A DNA stretch of 42,230 nucleotides from an uncultured Candidatus Nitrosopumilus sp. (GTDB lineage: Archaea; Thermoproteota; Nitrososphaeria; Nitrososphaerales; Nitrosopumilaceae): NCBI GenBank assembly GCA_905479565.1, contig CAJQMY010000002.1, positions 1 to 42,230 on the forward strand, in the 5' to 3' direction. Under the pieces are notes generated by a model. The model was not told the origin of the DNA, searched no databases, and saw only the letters and a list, made by a program, of their open reading frames with translations. Below are positions 24,826-33,101 of the stretch, one piece after another (position 1 is the first letter of the stretch; each line of letters opens with the position of its first letter). The position numbers were made by a program, and so were the translations under genes.

Positions 24826-25991
24826 TTTTTGGATGTAAAAGAATATTTTTCTTTAAACGGCGATACTGATCTTAGTTCTTCAACAATTTTTTTTAGTGAA
24901 TCCACTGTTTGATCAATTTCCTTTTCATTATTGAAGATTCCGAGAGTTAATCTCAAAGAACCAGTAATCTGTTCATGTGAAAATCCCATTGCATGTAAAA
25001 CATGTGAAGCCCTTTGAGTGTTTACAGAACATGCCGAACCCGTAGATGCAGCAATTCCATATTCATCAAGTTTGATAATTAGATCCTCACCGTTGACACC
25101 AAGAAATGTAAAATGAGCATTGTTGGGCAATCTAGATTTAGGATCTCCATTTAAAGTGACTTCAGGAATTTCATCCAAAACTTTTTTAATTAAAAGATCA
25201 CGAAGTTTTGTAACATATACTATATTTTCAGCCAAGTTATTTTTAGCAATTTCACATGCTTTACCAAACCCTACAACATTTGCAACATTTTCAGTACCAG
25301 AACGTAATCCATGTTCTTGACCACCTCCTAAAATTATAGGATTAATTTGGATACCATTTTTGACATATAATGCACCTACACCCTTAGGACCATGAAGTTT
25401 ATGAGAAGAAATAGACAGTAAATCTACGCCTAATTCTTTGACATCAATAGGGATCTTGCCAATAGTCTGAACAGCATCAGTGTGAAAAGGGATTTTTTTT
25501 TCATGGCAGATTTGAGATATTTTAGAAATTTTTTGAACAGTGCCAACTTCGTTGTTTCCAAACATTATTGAAACAAGGCAAGTATTATCAGAGATATGAT
25601 TTTTGAGTTCAGAAGGATCAATCATTCCAAATTTGTCAACCTGCAAATACCTAATTTCTAATCCATTTTGAGATAATCGTTTACAAGGCTCTAAAATTGC
25701 ATCATGTTCAATTGAAGAAGTAATGATATTACTAGAGGTATTTGCCATAGGAATTCCTCTCAATACAGTATTGTTTGATTCAGTACCACCAGAAGTGATT
25801 AAAATTTCAGAAGGATCAGCATTAATCAATGATGCAATTTGTTTCCTAGATTTTTCAATTGCCTTACGAGCCATTCTGCCATATTTATGAATGGATGATG
25901 CATTACCATATTGTTCTTTAAGGTAAGGTAGCATTGAAGTTAAAACATCCTCATGAATTTGAGTAGATGCAGCATTATCCAGATATATCAA
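24822..25991 (-). CDS. Cysteine desulfurase (NifS/IscS family)
   Basis: 389 residues, a PLP enzyme that releases sulfur from cysteine as a persulfide. Seen: the N-terminal YLDNAAST; HKYGRMARKAIEKSR; TSGGTESNN near residues 67-75 (PLP phosphate contacts); the Schiff-base lysine in SISSHKLHGPKGVGAL (about 193-208); GGGQEHGLRSGTENV; and the catalytic Cys in STGSACSVNTQRASHVL (about 320-330). It overlaps larE by 4 bases and is co-transcribed with larC-larE. It is therefore a likely sulfur source for the LarE iron-sulfur centre in NPN cofactor synthesis, as well as for general Fe-S or thio-modification. Confidence 0.93.
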   Translation of the reverse strand: MIYLDNAASTQIHEDVLTSMLPYLKEQYGNASSIHKYGRMARKAIEKSRKQIASLINADPSEILITSGGTESNNTVLRGIPMANTSSNIITSSIEHDAILEPCKRLSQNGLEIRYLQVDKFGMIDPSELKNHISDNTCLVSIMFGNNEVGTVQKISKISQICHEKKIPFHTDAVQTIGKIPIDVKELGVDLLSISSHKLHGPKGVGALYVKNGIQINPIILGGGQEHGLRSGTENVANVVGFGKACEIAKNNLAENIVYVTKLRDLLIKKVLDEIPEVTLNGDPKSRLPNNAHFTFLGVNGEDLIIKLDEYGIAASTGSACSVNTQRASHVLHAMGFSHEQITGSLRLTLGIFNNEKEIDQTVDSLKKIVEELRSVSPFKEKYSFTSKN

Positions 25992-26785
25992 TCTACAATC
26001 ACATTAATTTTTCCAGGTTTATAGCCTTCCGGATCAACTTCAACAGAAGTAAAACCAATCATCTGTAATTTTTCAGTAATTTGTTTCAAAATAATGTCAT
26101 CAAATTTAGATAGCATTTGTTTCTCGACTTCAATTTTTGCAGAACCATCAATATCTCGAACTCGAACTTGTTTCACGTGCATAAGTTGTTTAACTATATT
26201 TTCACCATATTCAATTCGAGTTAATTTTTCAGCAGTTACTCTTTGACCCCAAGGAATTCGTGAAGCCAAACATGAATTTGATGGCTTGTCAAATACAGAT
26301 AACCCAACCAACTTAGCAAATTTACGAATTTGAGATTTTGAAAAATTAGTCTCTACAAGAGGGCTCCTAATTCCATTTAGTTTTAATGCCTTAATTCCAG
26401 GTCTATAATCACCTAAATCATCAAGATTGGTTCCATCTACAATAATTTCCACATTTTGATCTTTTGCCAATTTAATCAAATGGTCTCCTAATTCCAGTCT
26501 ACAGTGGAAACACCTATCAGAATCATTTTTTGTGAAGTTTTCATTCTCAAGTTCACTATAATCTAAAAAAAATTGTTCAATACCAATTTCAGCACATATC
26601 TGTTTAGCAGTATCTAGTTCCTCAACAGATAAAGTTTTGTAATCAGCAGTGACTGCAATAGCTGAAGAACCAAGTTTTTGAAATGCAGCATATGCAACAA
26701 GTGCGCTATCAACTCCACCCGAAAGGGCAATCATGACTTTATTTTTGTCTTCAAACCAATTCACAAGTTCATCAAGTTTTGTCAT
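25988..26785 (-). CDS. larE: LarE-type sulfur transferase (NPN cofactor synthesis), iron-sulfur type
   Basis: 265 residues. LarE adenylates the biscarboxylated nicotinate nucleotide and converts its carboxylates to thiocarboxylates. The PP-loop SGGVDS is at residues 22-27. Family phrases seen: DGTNLDDLGDYRPGIKAL, RSPLVE and NSCLASRIPWG. Three cysteines stand at Cys92 and Cys95 (RCFHCR) and Cys172 (NSCLAS). LarE proteins with this trio bind a [4Fe-4S] cluster and transfer sulfur catalytically, whereas the Lactiplantibacillus type has only the last Cys and sacrifices its sulfur. The assignment to the cluster type is inferred from the residues. It overlaps larC by one base and the cysteine desulfurase by 4. 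Confidence 0.9.
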   Translation of the reverse strand: MTKLDELVNWFEDKNKVMIALSGGVDSALVAYAAFQKLGSSAIAVTADYKTLSVEELDTAKQICAEIGIEQFFLDYSELENENFTKNDSDRCFHCRLELGDHLIKLAKDQNVEIIVDGTNLDDLGDYRPGIKALKLNGIRSPLVETNFSKSQIRKFAKLVGLSVFDKPSNSCLASRIPWGQRVTAEKLTRIEYGENIVKQLMHVKQVRVRDIDGSAKIEVEKQMLSKFDDIILKQITEKLQMIGFTSVEVDPEGYKPGKINVIVD

Positions 26786-28008
26786 TAATTGGTCTCCAAT
26801 TTTTCAATTTCTCTTCTCAATAAAATTTCCGTTTCTTTAATTGATTTATCAACAACATTAGAGATTTTTTTCAAATCATCAAATTCTATTTTAAAATTAA
26901 TTTTACCTTTAAATGACGATTTTTTGTAATGCACTTTAAATGATTTACCATTCAGAATAATTGAAACATCATGTTTTGTTCTAGGAACAATGAATCTATT
27001 AGAATCTGAAATTCTAATTCCCAAAGTTCCAGTTTCTAAAACTAGTAAATCAATTATTTCATCAACAGTTTCACTAATGCAAATTATACATATAAGATTT
27101 GTAGGTCTGCCTTTTTTAGTAACTCCAGGATAAATTGACACATCTCTTGCTCCTTGTTCCATAATTTTTTCAATCAAATTACCTAAAATTTCACCAGAAA
27201 CATCATCAACATTTGTTTCAAGTATTTTTACAGAATCCATTTCAAAATCATTTTCAGTTCCTCTTACAATTTTCAAAACATTGGAAAAAGTTTTAAAATC
27301 TTTTTGTCCTGCTCCATAACCAATAGATTCCAACTTTAATTGAGGATAAAATTTTATAGATTCATCTACTAAATTTACTAAAATAGAGGCTCCAGTAGGA
27401 GTTGTGAGTTCCTCATTTGCATCATTTCCTTTAATTTCAAGATTTGAATTTTTAAAGATCTCAAGAATGGCATTTGCTGGATTAGACATTGTTCCATGTG
27501 AAAAAGTCACAGAACCGCCTCCAACAGAAATAGGCAAACAAACAATTTTTTCATCAAACAATCCTAGATCTTCCAATGCAATGGTAATACCTACAATATC
27601 CACCAGAGTGTCTATACTTGATGCCTCGTGAAAATGAACTAATTCTTCAGAAACTCCATGAATTATAGATTCTGAAGAAATTAGTGTATCAATACAAGAT
27701 ATGGCAAAAGATACTGCCTTTGAAGATAGGTTAATTTCTTGCACAGATTTAAAAATTGCATTTTTAATTTCAGAACCTTTTCTTTCATGAACATCTTCAT
27801 TAATTTCTAAAATTAAATAGACAGAATTAACTCCATGTTTTTGGGTTTTTTCAAAATCAATTTTTTTTATAGAAGAATTAGAAAAAAACTTTTCAGATTG
27901 CTTAATTCCGGAAATAATCTTATTTTTATCAGCACCAAGATCTACTAAGGAACAGAGAAGCATATCTCCAGATATACCTGCAATCTGAGGATCAATTACA
28001 AGAACCAT
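26785..28008 (-). CDS. larC: LarC, nickel insertion protein of NPN cofactor synthesis
   Basis: 407 residues in one unbroken frame; the Lactiplantibacillus gene needs a programmed frameshift, this one does not. LarC is a CTP-dependent cyclometallase that inserts nickel into the pincer nucleotide. Seen: the N-terminal DPQIAGISGDMLLCSLVDLG; HFHEASSIDTLVDIVGI (about 125-141); SHGTMSNPANAILEI; LTTPTGASILVNLV; and ETNVDDVSGEILGNLIE (about 265-281). The first gene of larC-larE-desulfurase on the minus strand, divergent from mdh-larB. Confidence 0.92.
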   Translation of the reverse strand: MVLVIDPQIAGISGDMLLCSLVDLGADKNKIISGIKQSEKFFSNSSIKKIDFEKTQKHGVNSVYLILEINEDVHERKGSEIKNAIFKSVQEINLSSKAVSFAISCIDTLISSESIIHGVSEELVHFHEASSIDTLVDIVGITIALEDLGLFDEKIVCLPISVGGGSVTFSHGTMSNPANAILEIFKNSNLEIKGNDANEELTTPTGASILVNLVDESIKFYPQLKLESIGYGAGQKDFKTFSNVLKIVRGTENDFEMDSVKILETNVDDVSGEILGNLIEKIMEQGARDVSIYPGVTKKGRPTNLICIICISETVDEIIDLLVLETGTLGIRISDSNRFIVPRTKHDVSIILNGKSFKVHYKKSSFKGKINFKIEFDDLKKISNVVDKSIKETEILLRREIEKLETN

Positions 28009-28097
28009 GTTTCAAAATTATCAAAAATGCTTATAAACTCGACTAATATTTCACGAATTTCATTAGATTTAATTATTCAAAAAAAAGACTAATTTTC

Positions 28098-29012
28098 ATG
28101 ATTACTATAATTGGTTCAGGCAAAGTAGGCGGAGATGCAGCATTATTCTCAGCTCTAAAACGATTAGATGATCAAATATTATTACTTGATGTGGCTAAAG
28201 GACTTCCTCAAGGAGAAGCAATGGATATCAATCATATGCTATCTGAACAAGGAATTGATGTTGAAGTCAAAGGTTCAAATAATTTTGCAGATATGAAGGG
28301 ATCAAACGTAGTAGTAGTGGTTGCAGGTTCTGGAAGAAAACCAGGAATGACAAGAATGGATCTTCTGAAAATTAATGCATCAATTGTAAAAAGCGTTGTA
28401 GAAAATGTAAAAAAATATGCAGACGATGCCATGATAATCCCAGTTACTAATCCATTAGACCCTATGGCTTACATTACTTACAAAGTTTCAGGATTTGATA
28501 AGAGTAGAGTATTCGGCATGGGTGGAATGTTAGATTTGTCAAGATTTAGACAATTTATCCATGAAGCAACTGGACATTCACGAGATTCTATCAGAGCATT
28601 GGTAATTGGTGAACACGGAGAAAATATGTTACCATTACCAAGATTTTCATCAGTATCAGGAATTCCCTTATCATCATTTCTCCCAAAAGAAAAATTAGAC
28701 GAAATAATTCTAGATACAAAACAAGTTGCAGCCAAGGTAATTGAATTAAAAGGCGCTACAGTTCATGCTCCAGGTAATGCAATTTCTGCAATTATTGAAT
28801 CGATGGTAAGAGACAGAAAACAAGTCATTCCAGTTGCAACTTATCTTGATGGGGAATACGGACATTCAGATGTCACAATTGGAGTTCCAGCAATCATCGG
28901 AAAGAAAGGCGTGGAGAAAATTATTGAATTAGATCTAAATGATGAGGAAAAGCAAGTTTTCAATAAAGGAGTAGAAAACGTAAAGAGTGCTATTTCAGGT
29001 ATTGAAATCTAA
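28098..29012 (+). CDS. mdh: Malate dehydrogenase, NAD-dependent
   Basis: 304 residues of the LDH/MDH family. N-terminal [20 protein letters not shown] is the NAD-binding glycine-rich loop. The acidic residue ending the second strand (ILLLDVAKG) favours NAD over NADP. The substrate loop reads [12 protein letters not shown], with Arg at the position that distinguishes malate from lactate enzymes. [12 protein letters not shown] and the catalytic His in [11 protein letters not shown] are present. It serves the citric acid cycle. It starts 89 bases from the divergent larC and is followed after 33 bases by larB, so it may share a transcript with it. Confidence 0.93.
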   Translation: MITIIGSGKVGGDAALFSALKRLDDQILLLDVAKGLPQGEAMDINHMLSEQGIDVEVKGSNNFADMKGSNVVVVVAGSGRKPGMTRMDLLKINASIVKSVVENVKKYADDAMIIPVTNPLDPMAYITYKVSGFDKSRVFGMGGMLDLSRFRQFIHEATGHSRDSIRALVIGEHGENMLPLPRFSSVSGIPLSSFLPKEKLDEIILDTKQVAAKVIELKGATVHAPGNAISAIIESMVRDRKQVIPVATYLDGEYGHSDVTIGVPAIIGKKGVEKIIELDLNDEEKQVFNKGVENVKSAISGIEI

Positions 29013-29045
29013 GCATTTTATTAGAATAACAAACAAAATTCATCA

Positions 29046-29828
29046 ATGGAAATTCATGAAATTTTACAATCATTAGAGAAAGGAAAAATATCAGTAAATA
29101 ATGCAAAGAAACTTTTGTCACTTTATTCAATTGAAGAAATTGAAGGTTTTGTCAAAATTGACATAAGTAGAAAAAAACGAAGAGGAATTCCAGAAGTAAT
29201 TTTTGCAGAAACTAAAGAACTAGACGAAATAAAAAAAATAGTTAAAAAAACAATAGAAAAAACAAACTCAGTAATAATATCAAGAATCAAAAAAGAAGAT
29301 TATACAAAAATACTATCATTCTCTAAGAAATTAAAAGTGAAAATTAAGACGGGAAAGAAATCATCATCATTGTTATTGTTTAAAAAACCAATTAAATTTC
29401 ACGGGGGTAAGGTGGGAATAATGACTGCAGGTACATCAGATATTGGGGTTGCGGAAGAATCAAGATTAATGTGCGAAGCAATGAATTGTAAGTGTATTAC
29501 AAGTTATGATGTAGGAGTAGCTGGAATCCAGAGAGTATTTCCAATTTTAAAAAAAATGATAAACGAAGATGTAGATTGCATCATAGTTGCAGCAGGAATG
29601 GAGGGAGCCTTAGCTACACTCGTATCTACACTAGTAGACATCCCAATCATAGGAATTCCAACATCTGTAGGATATGGATATGGAGAAAAAGGAATAGCTG
29701 CTCTTGCATCAATGCTTCAAAGTTGTTCTCTTGGATTATCAGTTGTGAATATTGATAATGGTATAGCTGCTGGAGGCATAGCTGCAAATATTGCAAACAG
29801 AGCCATCAGAAAAAATTATTCCAGCTAG
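29046..29828 (+). CDS. larB: LarB, nicotinate dinucleotide carboxylase/hydrolase (NPN cofactor)
   Basis: 260 residues. LarB carboxylates and cleaves nicotinic acid adenine dinucleotide in the first step of NPN synthesis. The C-terminal half is PurE-like: GIMTAGTSDIGVAEESRL (about 124-141); SYDVGVAGIQRVFP; VAAGMEGALATLVSTLVDIP; and IPTSVGYGYGEKGIAALASM (about 208-227). The N-terminal half is a basic helical segment (KRRGIPEVIFAETKELDEI is the conserved family entry). Together with larC and larE this gives the complete NPN pathway within 5 kb. Confidence 0.92.
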   Translation: MEIHEILQSLEKGKISVNNAKKLLSLYSIEEIEGFVKIDISRKKRRGIPEVIFAETKELDEIKKIVKKTIEKTNSVIISRIKKEDYTKILSFSKKLKVKIKTGKKSSSLLLFKKPIKFHGGKVGIMTAGTSDIGVAEESRLMCEAMNCKCITSYDVGVAGIQRVFPILKKMINEDVDCIIVAAGMEGALATLVSTLVDIPIIGIPTSVGYGYGEKGIAALASMLQSCSLGLSVVNIDNGIAAGGIAANIANRAIRKNYSS

Positions 29829-29852
29829 AATTTTAAGTCACCATCTCGTAAA

Positions 29853-29861
29853 TGATATATA
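29853..29861 (+). promoter_or_regulatory. TATA box of the radical SAM gene
   Basis: TGATATATAG is centred about 29 bases before the TTG start at 29886, consistent with a near-leaderless transcript. Confidence 0.45.
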
Positions 29862-29885
29862 GCATACATAAAAGAAGTTGGGTAA

Positions 29886-31466
29886 TTGGCTGGCAAACGT
29901 GTTGTACTTACTGCTGATCGTAGTTTAATGACAAATTATAGAGGAAATTTTCTTTATGGATTTATTGCATGTGGACCATATGAGGTTCTGCCAGAGTGGG
30001 TTTTTGATAAAGTGTTTTGCCCTTCAGTCGAAACTGACCCAATCACAGGAGAGGTAAAAGTTGCCCAAGTCGGATTAAGAAGAATTGAGAGTTCTTTGAT
30101 TCAAGGCGGATACAAAAGAGAAGACGTATTCATGGCACATCCAGAAATGCTTAGTAAATCAATTGGTCCAGACACCAAAGTTGTCGGAATTAACGTTATG
30201 GATCCATTAGGAATGGCACCAGTTACTACTACTATGTCCCCAGAAAAATTATCCTATGTTGCAATGAAATTTAAAAAAATGTGTGCAAGCATAATTCAGT
30301 TAAAAAAGAAATATGATTTTAAAGTCGTAGTTGGAGGTAATGGAGCATGGGAATTAGCAAAGTCAGATAGAATGAAAATACATGGAATTGATACAGTTGT
30401 AGTTGGGGAAGCAGACGAGTTAGCGATAGATTTATTCCAAGATTTGGAAAAAAATGATGCCCCAGAACTAATGCATTGCTTTGTAAGAAATCTTGAAAAC
30501 ATCCCAGTCATCGAAGGTCCAACAATTAATTCATTGATTGAAGCAATGAGAGGGTGCGGAAGAGGATGTGACTTTTGTGATGTAAATAAAAGATCAAAGA
30601 AAGATCTTCCATTGGAAAGATTGCAACATGAGGCTAAAACTAACTTAGATTATGGATTTGATTCTGTTTGGTTGCATTCTGATGAAATGCTACTTTATGG
30701 ATGTGACAATAGAGACTTTGTTCCAAACAGAGATGCCATTGTAGATTTATGGAAAGGACTCAAAGGATTAGGAGCAAACTTTATCGGAACCACACATATG
30801 ACATTTTCAGCAGTTGCAGCAGATCCTATATTGATGCAGCAAATCTCCCATGTTAATGAGCAAGACAAAACAGGCAGATGGCTTGCAACTAATCTTGGAA
30901 TTGAAACAGTATCACCAGCAATGGTAAAAAAACATCTCGGAGTTAAAACAAAGCCATTTGCACCAGAAGAATGGGGAAGTGTTGTAAGAGAGGGGGCAAA
31001 AATTCTAAATGAAAATCACTGGTTCCCAGCTGCGACAATCATTATTGGTTGGCCTGATGAAACTCCAGATGACGTTCAATATACCATAGATATGATGAAT
31101 GACTTTAGAGAAATGGATTTCAGAGGATTGGTCGCACCATTACTTTATCAAGACTTCAGTGAAAAGAATTCAATGCATTTTGGAAACTTAAATGAAGCTC
31201 AATTTACATTATTTTGGAAATGTTGGGAGAATAACTTACGAGTAATTAATGACATTATTCCTATTATTCTCAGAAACAAAACATATGGTCCACCGATGAA
31301 GGTATTCATGTATGGAATTCTCAAAGCAGGAACATGGGCCATTATGAGATATTTGCGAGGATTGTGTAAAGATCTTTTCAATGGGCGAACTCCAGATCAA
31401 ATTATCGATAAATATGCAAGAAGCAGATCTGTATCCGTACCTAAAATTCAAACAAAGAAACTATAG
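29886..31466 (+). CDS. B12-type radical SAM protein (possible membrane-lipid enzyme)
   Basis: 526 residues from TTG. The N-terminal about 200 residues look like a cobalamin-binding-type Rossmann region (KRVVLTADRSLMTNYRGNF ... VVGINVMDPLG ... KVVVGGNGAWEL ... IDTVVVGEADELA). The radical SAM cluster is RGCGRGCDFCDV near residue 222-233 (CX3CX2C). TIM-barrel segments follow (FDSVWLHSDEMLLYG, FIGTTHMTFSAVA, NLGIETVSP, WFPAATIIIGWPDETPDD). The architecture and the VLTADR opening resemble enzymes of the tetraether-lipid ring synthase (Grs) group, but I cannot verify this. Methylation or another C-H activation on a different substrate is possible. Confidence 0.75.
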   Translation: MAGKRVVLTADRSLMTNYRGNFLYGFIACGPYEVLPEWVFDKVFCPSVETDPITGEVKVAQVGLRRIESSLIQGGYKREDVFMAHPEMLSKSIGPDTKVVGINVMDPLGMAPVTTTMSPEKLSYVAMKFKKMCASIIQLKKKYDFKVVVGGNGAWELAKSDRMKIHGIDTVVVGEADELAIDLFQDLEKNDAPELMHCFVRNLENIPVIEGPTINSLIEAMRGCGRGCDFCDVNKRSKKDLPLERLQHEAKTNLDYGFDSVWLHSDEMLLYGCDNRDFVPNRDAIVDLWKGLKGLGANFIGTTHMTFSAVAADPILMQQISHVNEQDKTGRWLATNLGIETVSPAMVKKHLGVKTKPFAPEEWGSVVREGAKILNENHWFPAATIIIGWPDETPDDVQYTIDMMNDFREMDFRGLVAPLLYQDFSEKNSMHFGNLNEAQFTLFWKCWENNLRVINDIIPIILRNKTYGPPMKVFMYGILKAGTWAIMRYLRGLCKDLFNGRTPDQIIDKYARSRSVSVPKIQTKKL

Positions 31467-31530
31467 ATTTTCAATAAAAATAGAACATCTAGATACTTTT
31501 GAGAAGATGTAGATATATTATCGATTTAAT

Positions 31531-31659
31531 GTGTTGAGGAATAATCGATTACGATCTTCAATACGTCAAGATAAGATTGGAAATGGGAGAAAGATGCAAC
31601 CAGAAACTAGAGAATTTAATCTGAATGCAAACAGAAATGGTTTGGTTAGGAAGAATTGA
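31531..31659 (+). CDS. Possible small basic protein, 42 aa
   Basis: An open frame from GTG (or the adjacent TTG at 31534) to TGA. It is very basic and Asn/Arg-rich (LRNNRLRSSIRQDKIGNG ...), with an internal ATG. A TATA-like AGATATATTATC lies about 15 bases upstream, which is too close for a standard promoter. No family is recognised. It fills most of a 216-base gap; a chance frame remains quite possible. Confidence 0.2.
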   Translation: MLRNNRLRSSIRQDKIGNGRKMQPETREFNLNANRNGLVRKN

Positions 31660-31682
31660 GAATACAGATAGGGGTACTATTT

Positions 31683-32006
31683 TTAAAGATTTTCAATAGC
31701 AATATCAGCTATAGTATTTCTTATTGGCGTTATAGAAATAAAGTAAACTTTGTCCGCCCTCTCTACAGCTTCAACTTTTTTAAACGACTTTGACGCAACA
31801 TCAAATTCATAAATTCCAGGCTCAAGAGAACCCTTTGCATAAAGCATGAGATATGTTTCTCCAGTAGTAGGACTTAACGGAATAAAAGACATCACATGTC
31901 CTTTGTAAGAATTAATTGGTAACGTATTTTTCATTGGCGGAGCAGCTGATGCCATATACATTAGAAAATCTTCAATGGATTCAAATTCTTCATATTCAAC
32001 ATGCAT
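31683..32006 (-). CDS. Small soluble protein of unknown function, 107 aa
   Basis: The sequence is acidic at the N-terminus (MHVEYEEFESIEDFLMYMAS). It then shows a beta-rich pattern: HVMSFIPLSPTTGETYLMLY, a strand-turn-strand GIYEFDVASKSFKKVEAV, and a final KVYFISITPIRNTIADIAIE. No signal peptide, membrane segment or Cys. It looks like a real conserved protein by composition but I do not recognise the family. It lies 47 bases downstream of the CFI-box-type secreted protein on the same strand and could be co-transcribed. Confidence 0.6.
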   Translation of the reverse strand: MHVEYEEFESIEDFLMYMASAAPPMKNTLPINSYKGHVMSFIPLSPTTGETYLMLYAKGSLEPGIYEFDVASKSFKKVEAVERADKVYFISITPIRNTIADIAIENL

Positions 32007-32053
32007 AAAATATCAAATAACGTCTAAGTATAATAACCTAGAGTGAAATAGAA

Positions 32054-33040
32054 TTATTTTCTAGATTTGATAATTTGATTAACTTTGAATCCAATCAAAG
32101 CCGGTGCTGCAATATACATTCCCAAGTTCAAAGCAATTACAGAAATACCGAGCCCTAAGACTTCAACTTCTGAACCTTCGTCAGCCAAAGACATTATCGA
32201 TAATGTTGAAAGCATTGGAGTAATCATAGTTTTCACTACTTCTTTAAACATTGGACTTTCTCTTTCCCAATCTGCAATTGTTGGTGCAAATGAATAGTAT
32301 ACGGTATTAAAGCCGCTCATAAATGATGTTCCAGAAGTTGTACTGAATAGTGTATTATCTCTAATTTCTCTAAGCAATTGTACTTGAGGTGCTAGTTCAG
32401 TCCCATAAGCAGCAGTTGCAATAAGACAACCACCATCTTCTACACAAAGACCGTCCTTCATCGTGTATCCATCAGGGCATTGAGGTTGCGAAACAATACA
32501 AATACCGTTTGCATCAGGTTCAGTTCCTGCACCACATATTACTGGTTCTGGCTCGGTTGGTTCTGGTATAGATGGTTCGGTAACAACTGGTGGTTCTGGT
32601 TGGGTAACAACTGGTGGTTCTGGTTGGGTAGTGAGTACTTGTTCTCCACCAACATAATTAATTGTGACTTTAGATGTGTCTGCACCATAATGAAATTCAA
32701 TAGTATAATCGCCATTGGTTTTCCAATAAGGACCACCAGCAACAAAAGACTTTGTAAATGAACCATCAGAACTAATCTGATTTGGAGTTAGTTGTCCAAT
32801 TTGGGCAAAACTACCATTAGGAGACATAACAACGAAAGTTAGTCCTTTCCCAGATGAAGGCTCATAATCCGCGATACTTCCAGATATTGTTACAGATGCG
32901 CCGTTGGAAACAATTTCTATGTCAGTAGATACAGGTAATGCAGGATTAGGATCACTAGTTGCAAATGCAACATCGCTGATACCATAAGATAGAATTGAAA
33001 TAGATAATAATGTAAACGCTATAAATCCGGTTAGCTTCAT
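32054..33040 (-). CDS. Secreted Ig-like protein with CFI-box-type C-terminus
   Basis: 328 residues from ATG 33040 (a TTG at 33046 adds two). A signal peptide of about 28 residues (ends VAFATS) is followed by one beta-sandwich domain (about 35-135) of the same kind as the PEFG-CTERM proteins (FVVMSPNGSFAQIGQLTPNQ ... YWKTNGDYTIEFHYG). A Pro/Glu/Val linker comes next (about 142-170). A small Cys segment (CGAGTEPDANGICIVSQPQC) leads to a C-terminal module beginning GGCLIATAAYGTELAPQVQL. This about 120-residue module, with its terminal hydrophobic segment, is shared with the propeller protein at 3500-5044. It is probably surface-anchored; its function is unknown. Confidence 0.8.
   Translation of the reverse strand: MKLTGFIAFTLLSISILSYGISDVAFATSDPNPALPVSTDIEIVSNGASVTISGSIADYEPSSGKGLTFVVMSPNGSFAQIGQLTPNQISSDGSFTKSFVAGGPYWKTNGDYTIEFHYGADTSKVTINYVGGEQVLTTQPEPPVVTQPEPPVVTEPSIPEPTEPEPVICGAGTEPDANGICIVSQPQCPDGYTMKDGLCVEDGGCLIATAAYGTELAPQVQLLREIRDNTLFSTTSGTSFMSGFNTVYYSFAPTIADWERESPMFKEVVKTMITPMLSTLSIMSLADEGSEVEVLGLGISVIALNLGMYIAAPALIGFKVNQIIKSRK
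32580..32627 (-). repeat. Two exact 24-base repeats in the Pro-rich linker
   Basis: A 24-base unit beginning GTAACAACTGGTGG (plus strand) occurs twice head to tail, coding the Q-P-E-P-P-V-V-T linker repeat. Exact identity suggests recent expansion. Confidence 0.85.
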
Positions 33041-33066
33041 TTGCAATTTGACTCATTGGTTTGAGG

Positions 33067-33076
33067 TATTTATATT
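33067..33076 (-). promoter_or_regulatory. TATA box of the CFI-box-type secreted protein
   Basis: Minus strand AATATAAATA is centred about 31 bases before ATG 33040. It fits a short leader and supports the ATG over the upstream TTG. Confidence 0.45.
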
Positions 33077-33101
33077 TTCAATGAAAGAAAAATTGACCAG
33101 A

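Noticed and set aside
32480-32761. A plus-strand frame with repeated WFWLGNN
   Set aside because: This is the antisense of the Pro/Glu linker repeats in the secreted protein on the minus strand; the repeats are explained there.
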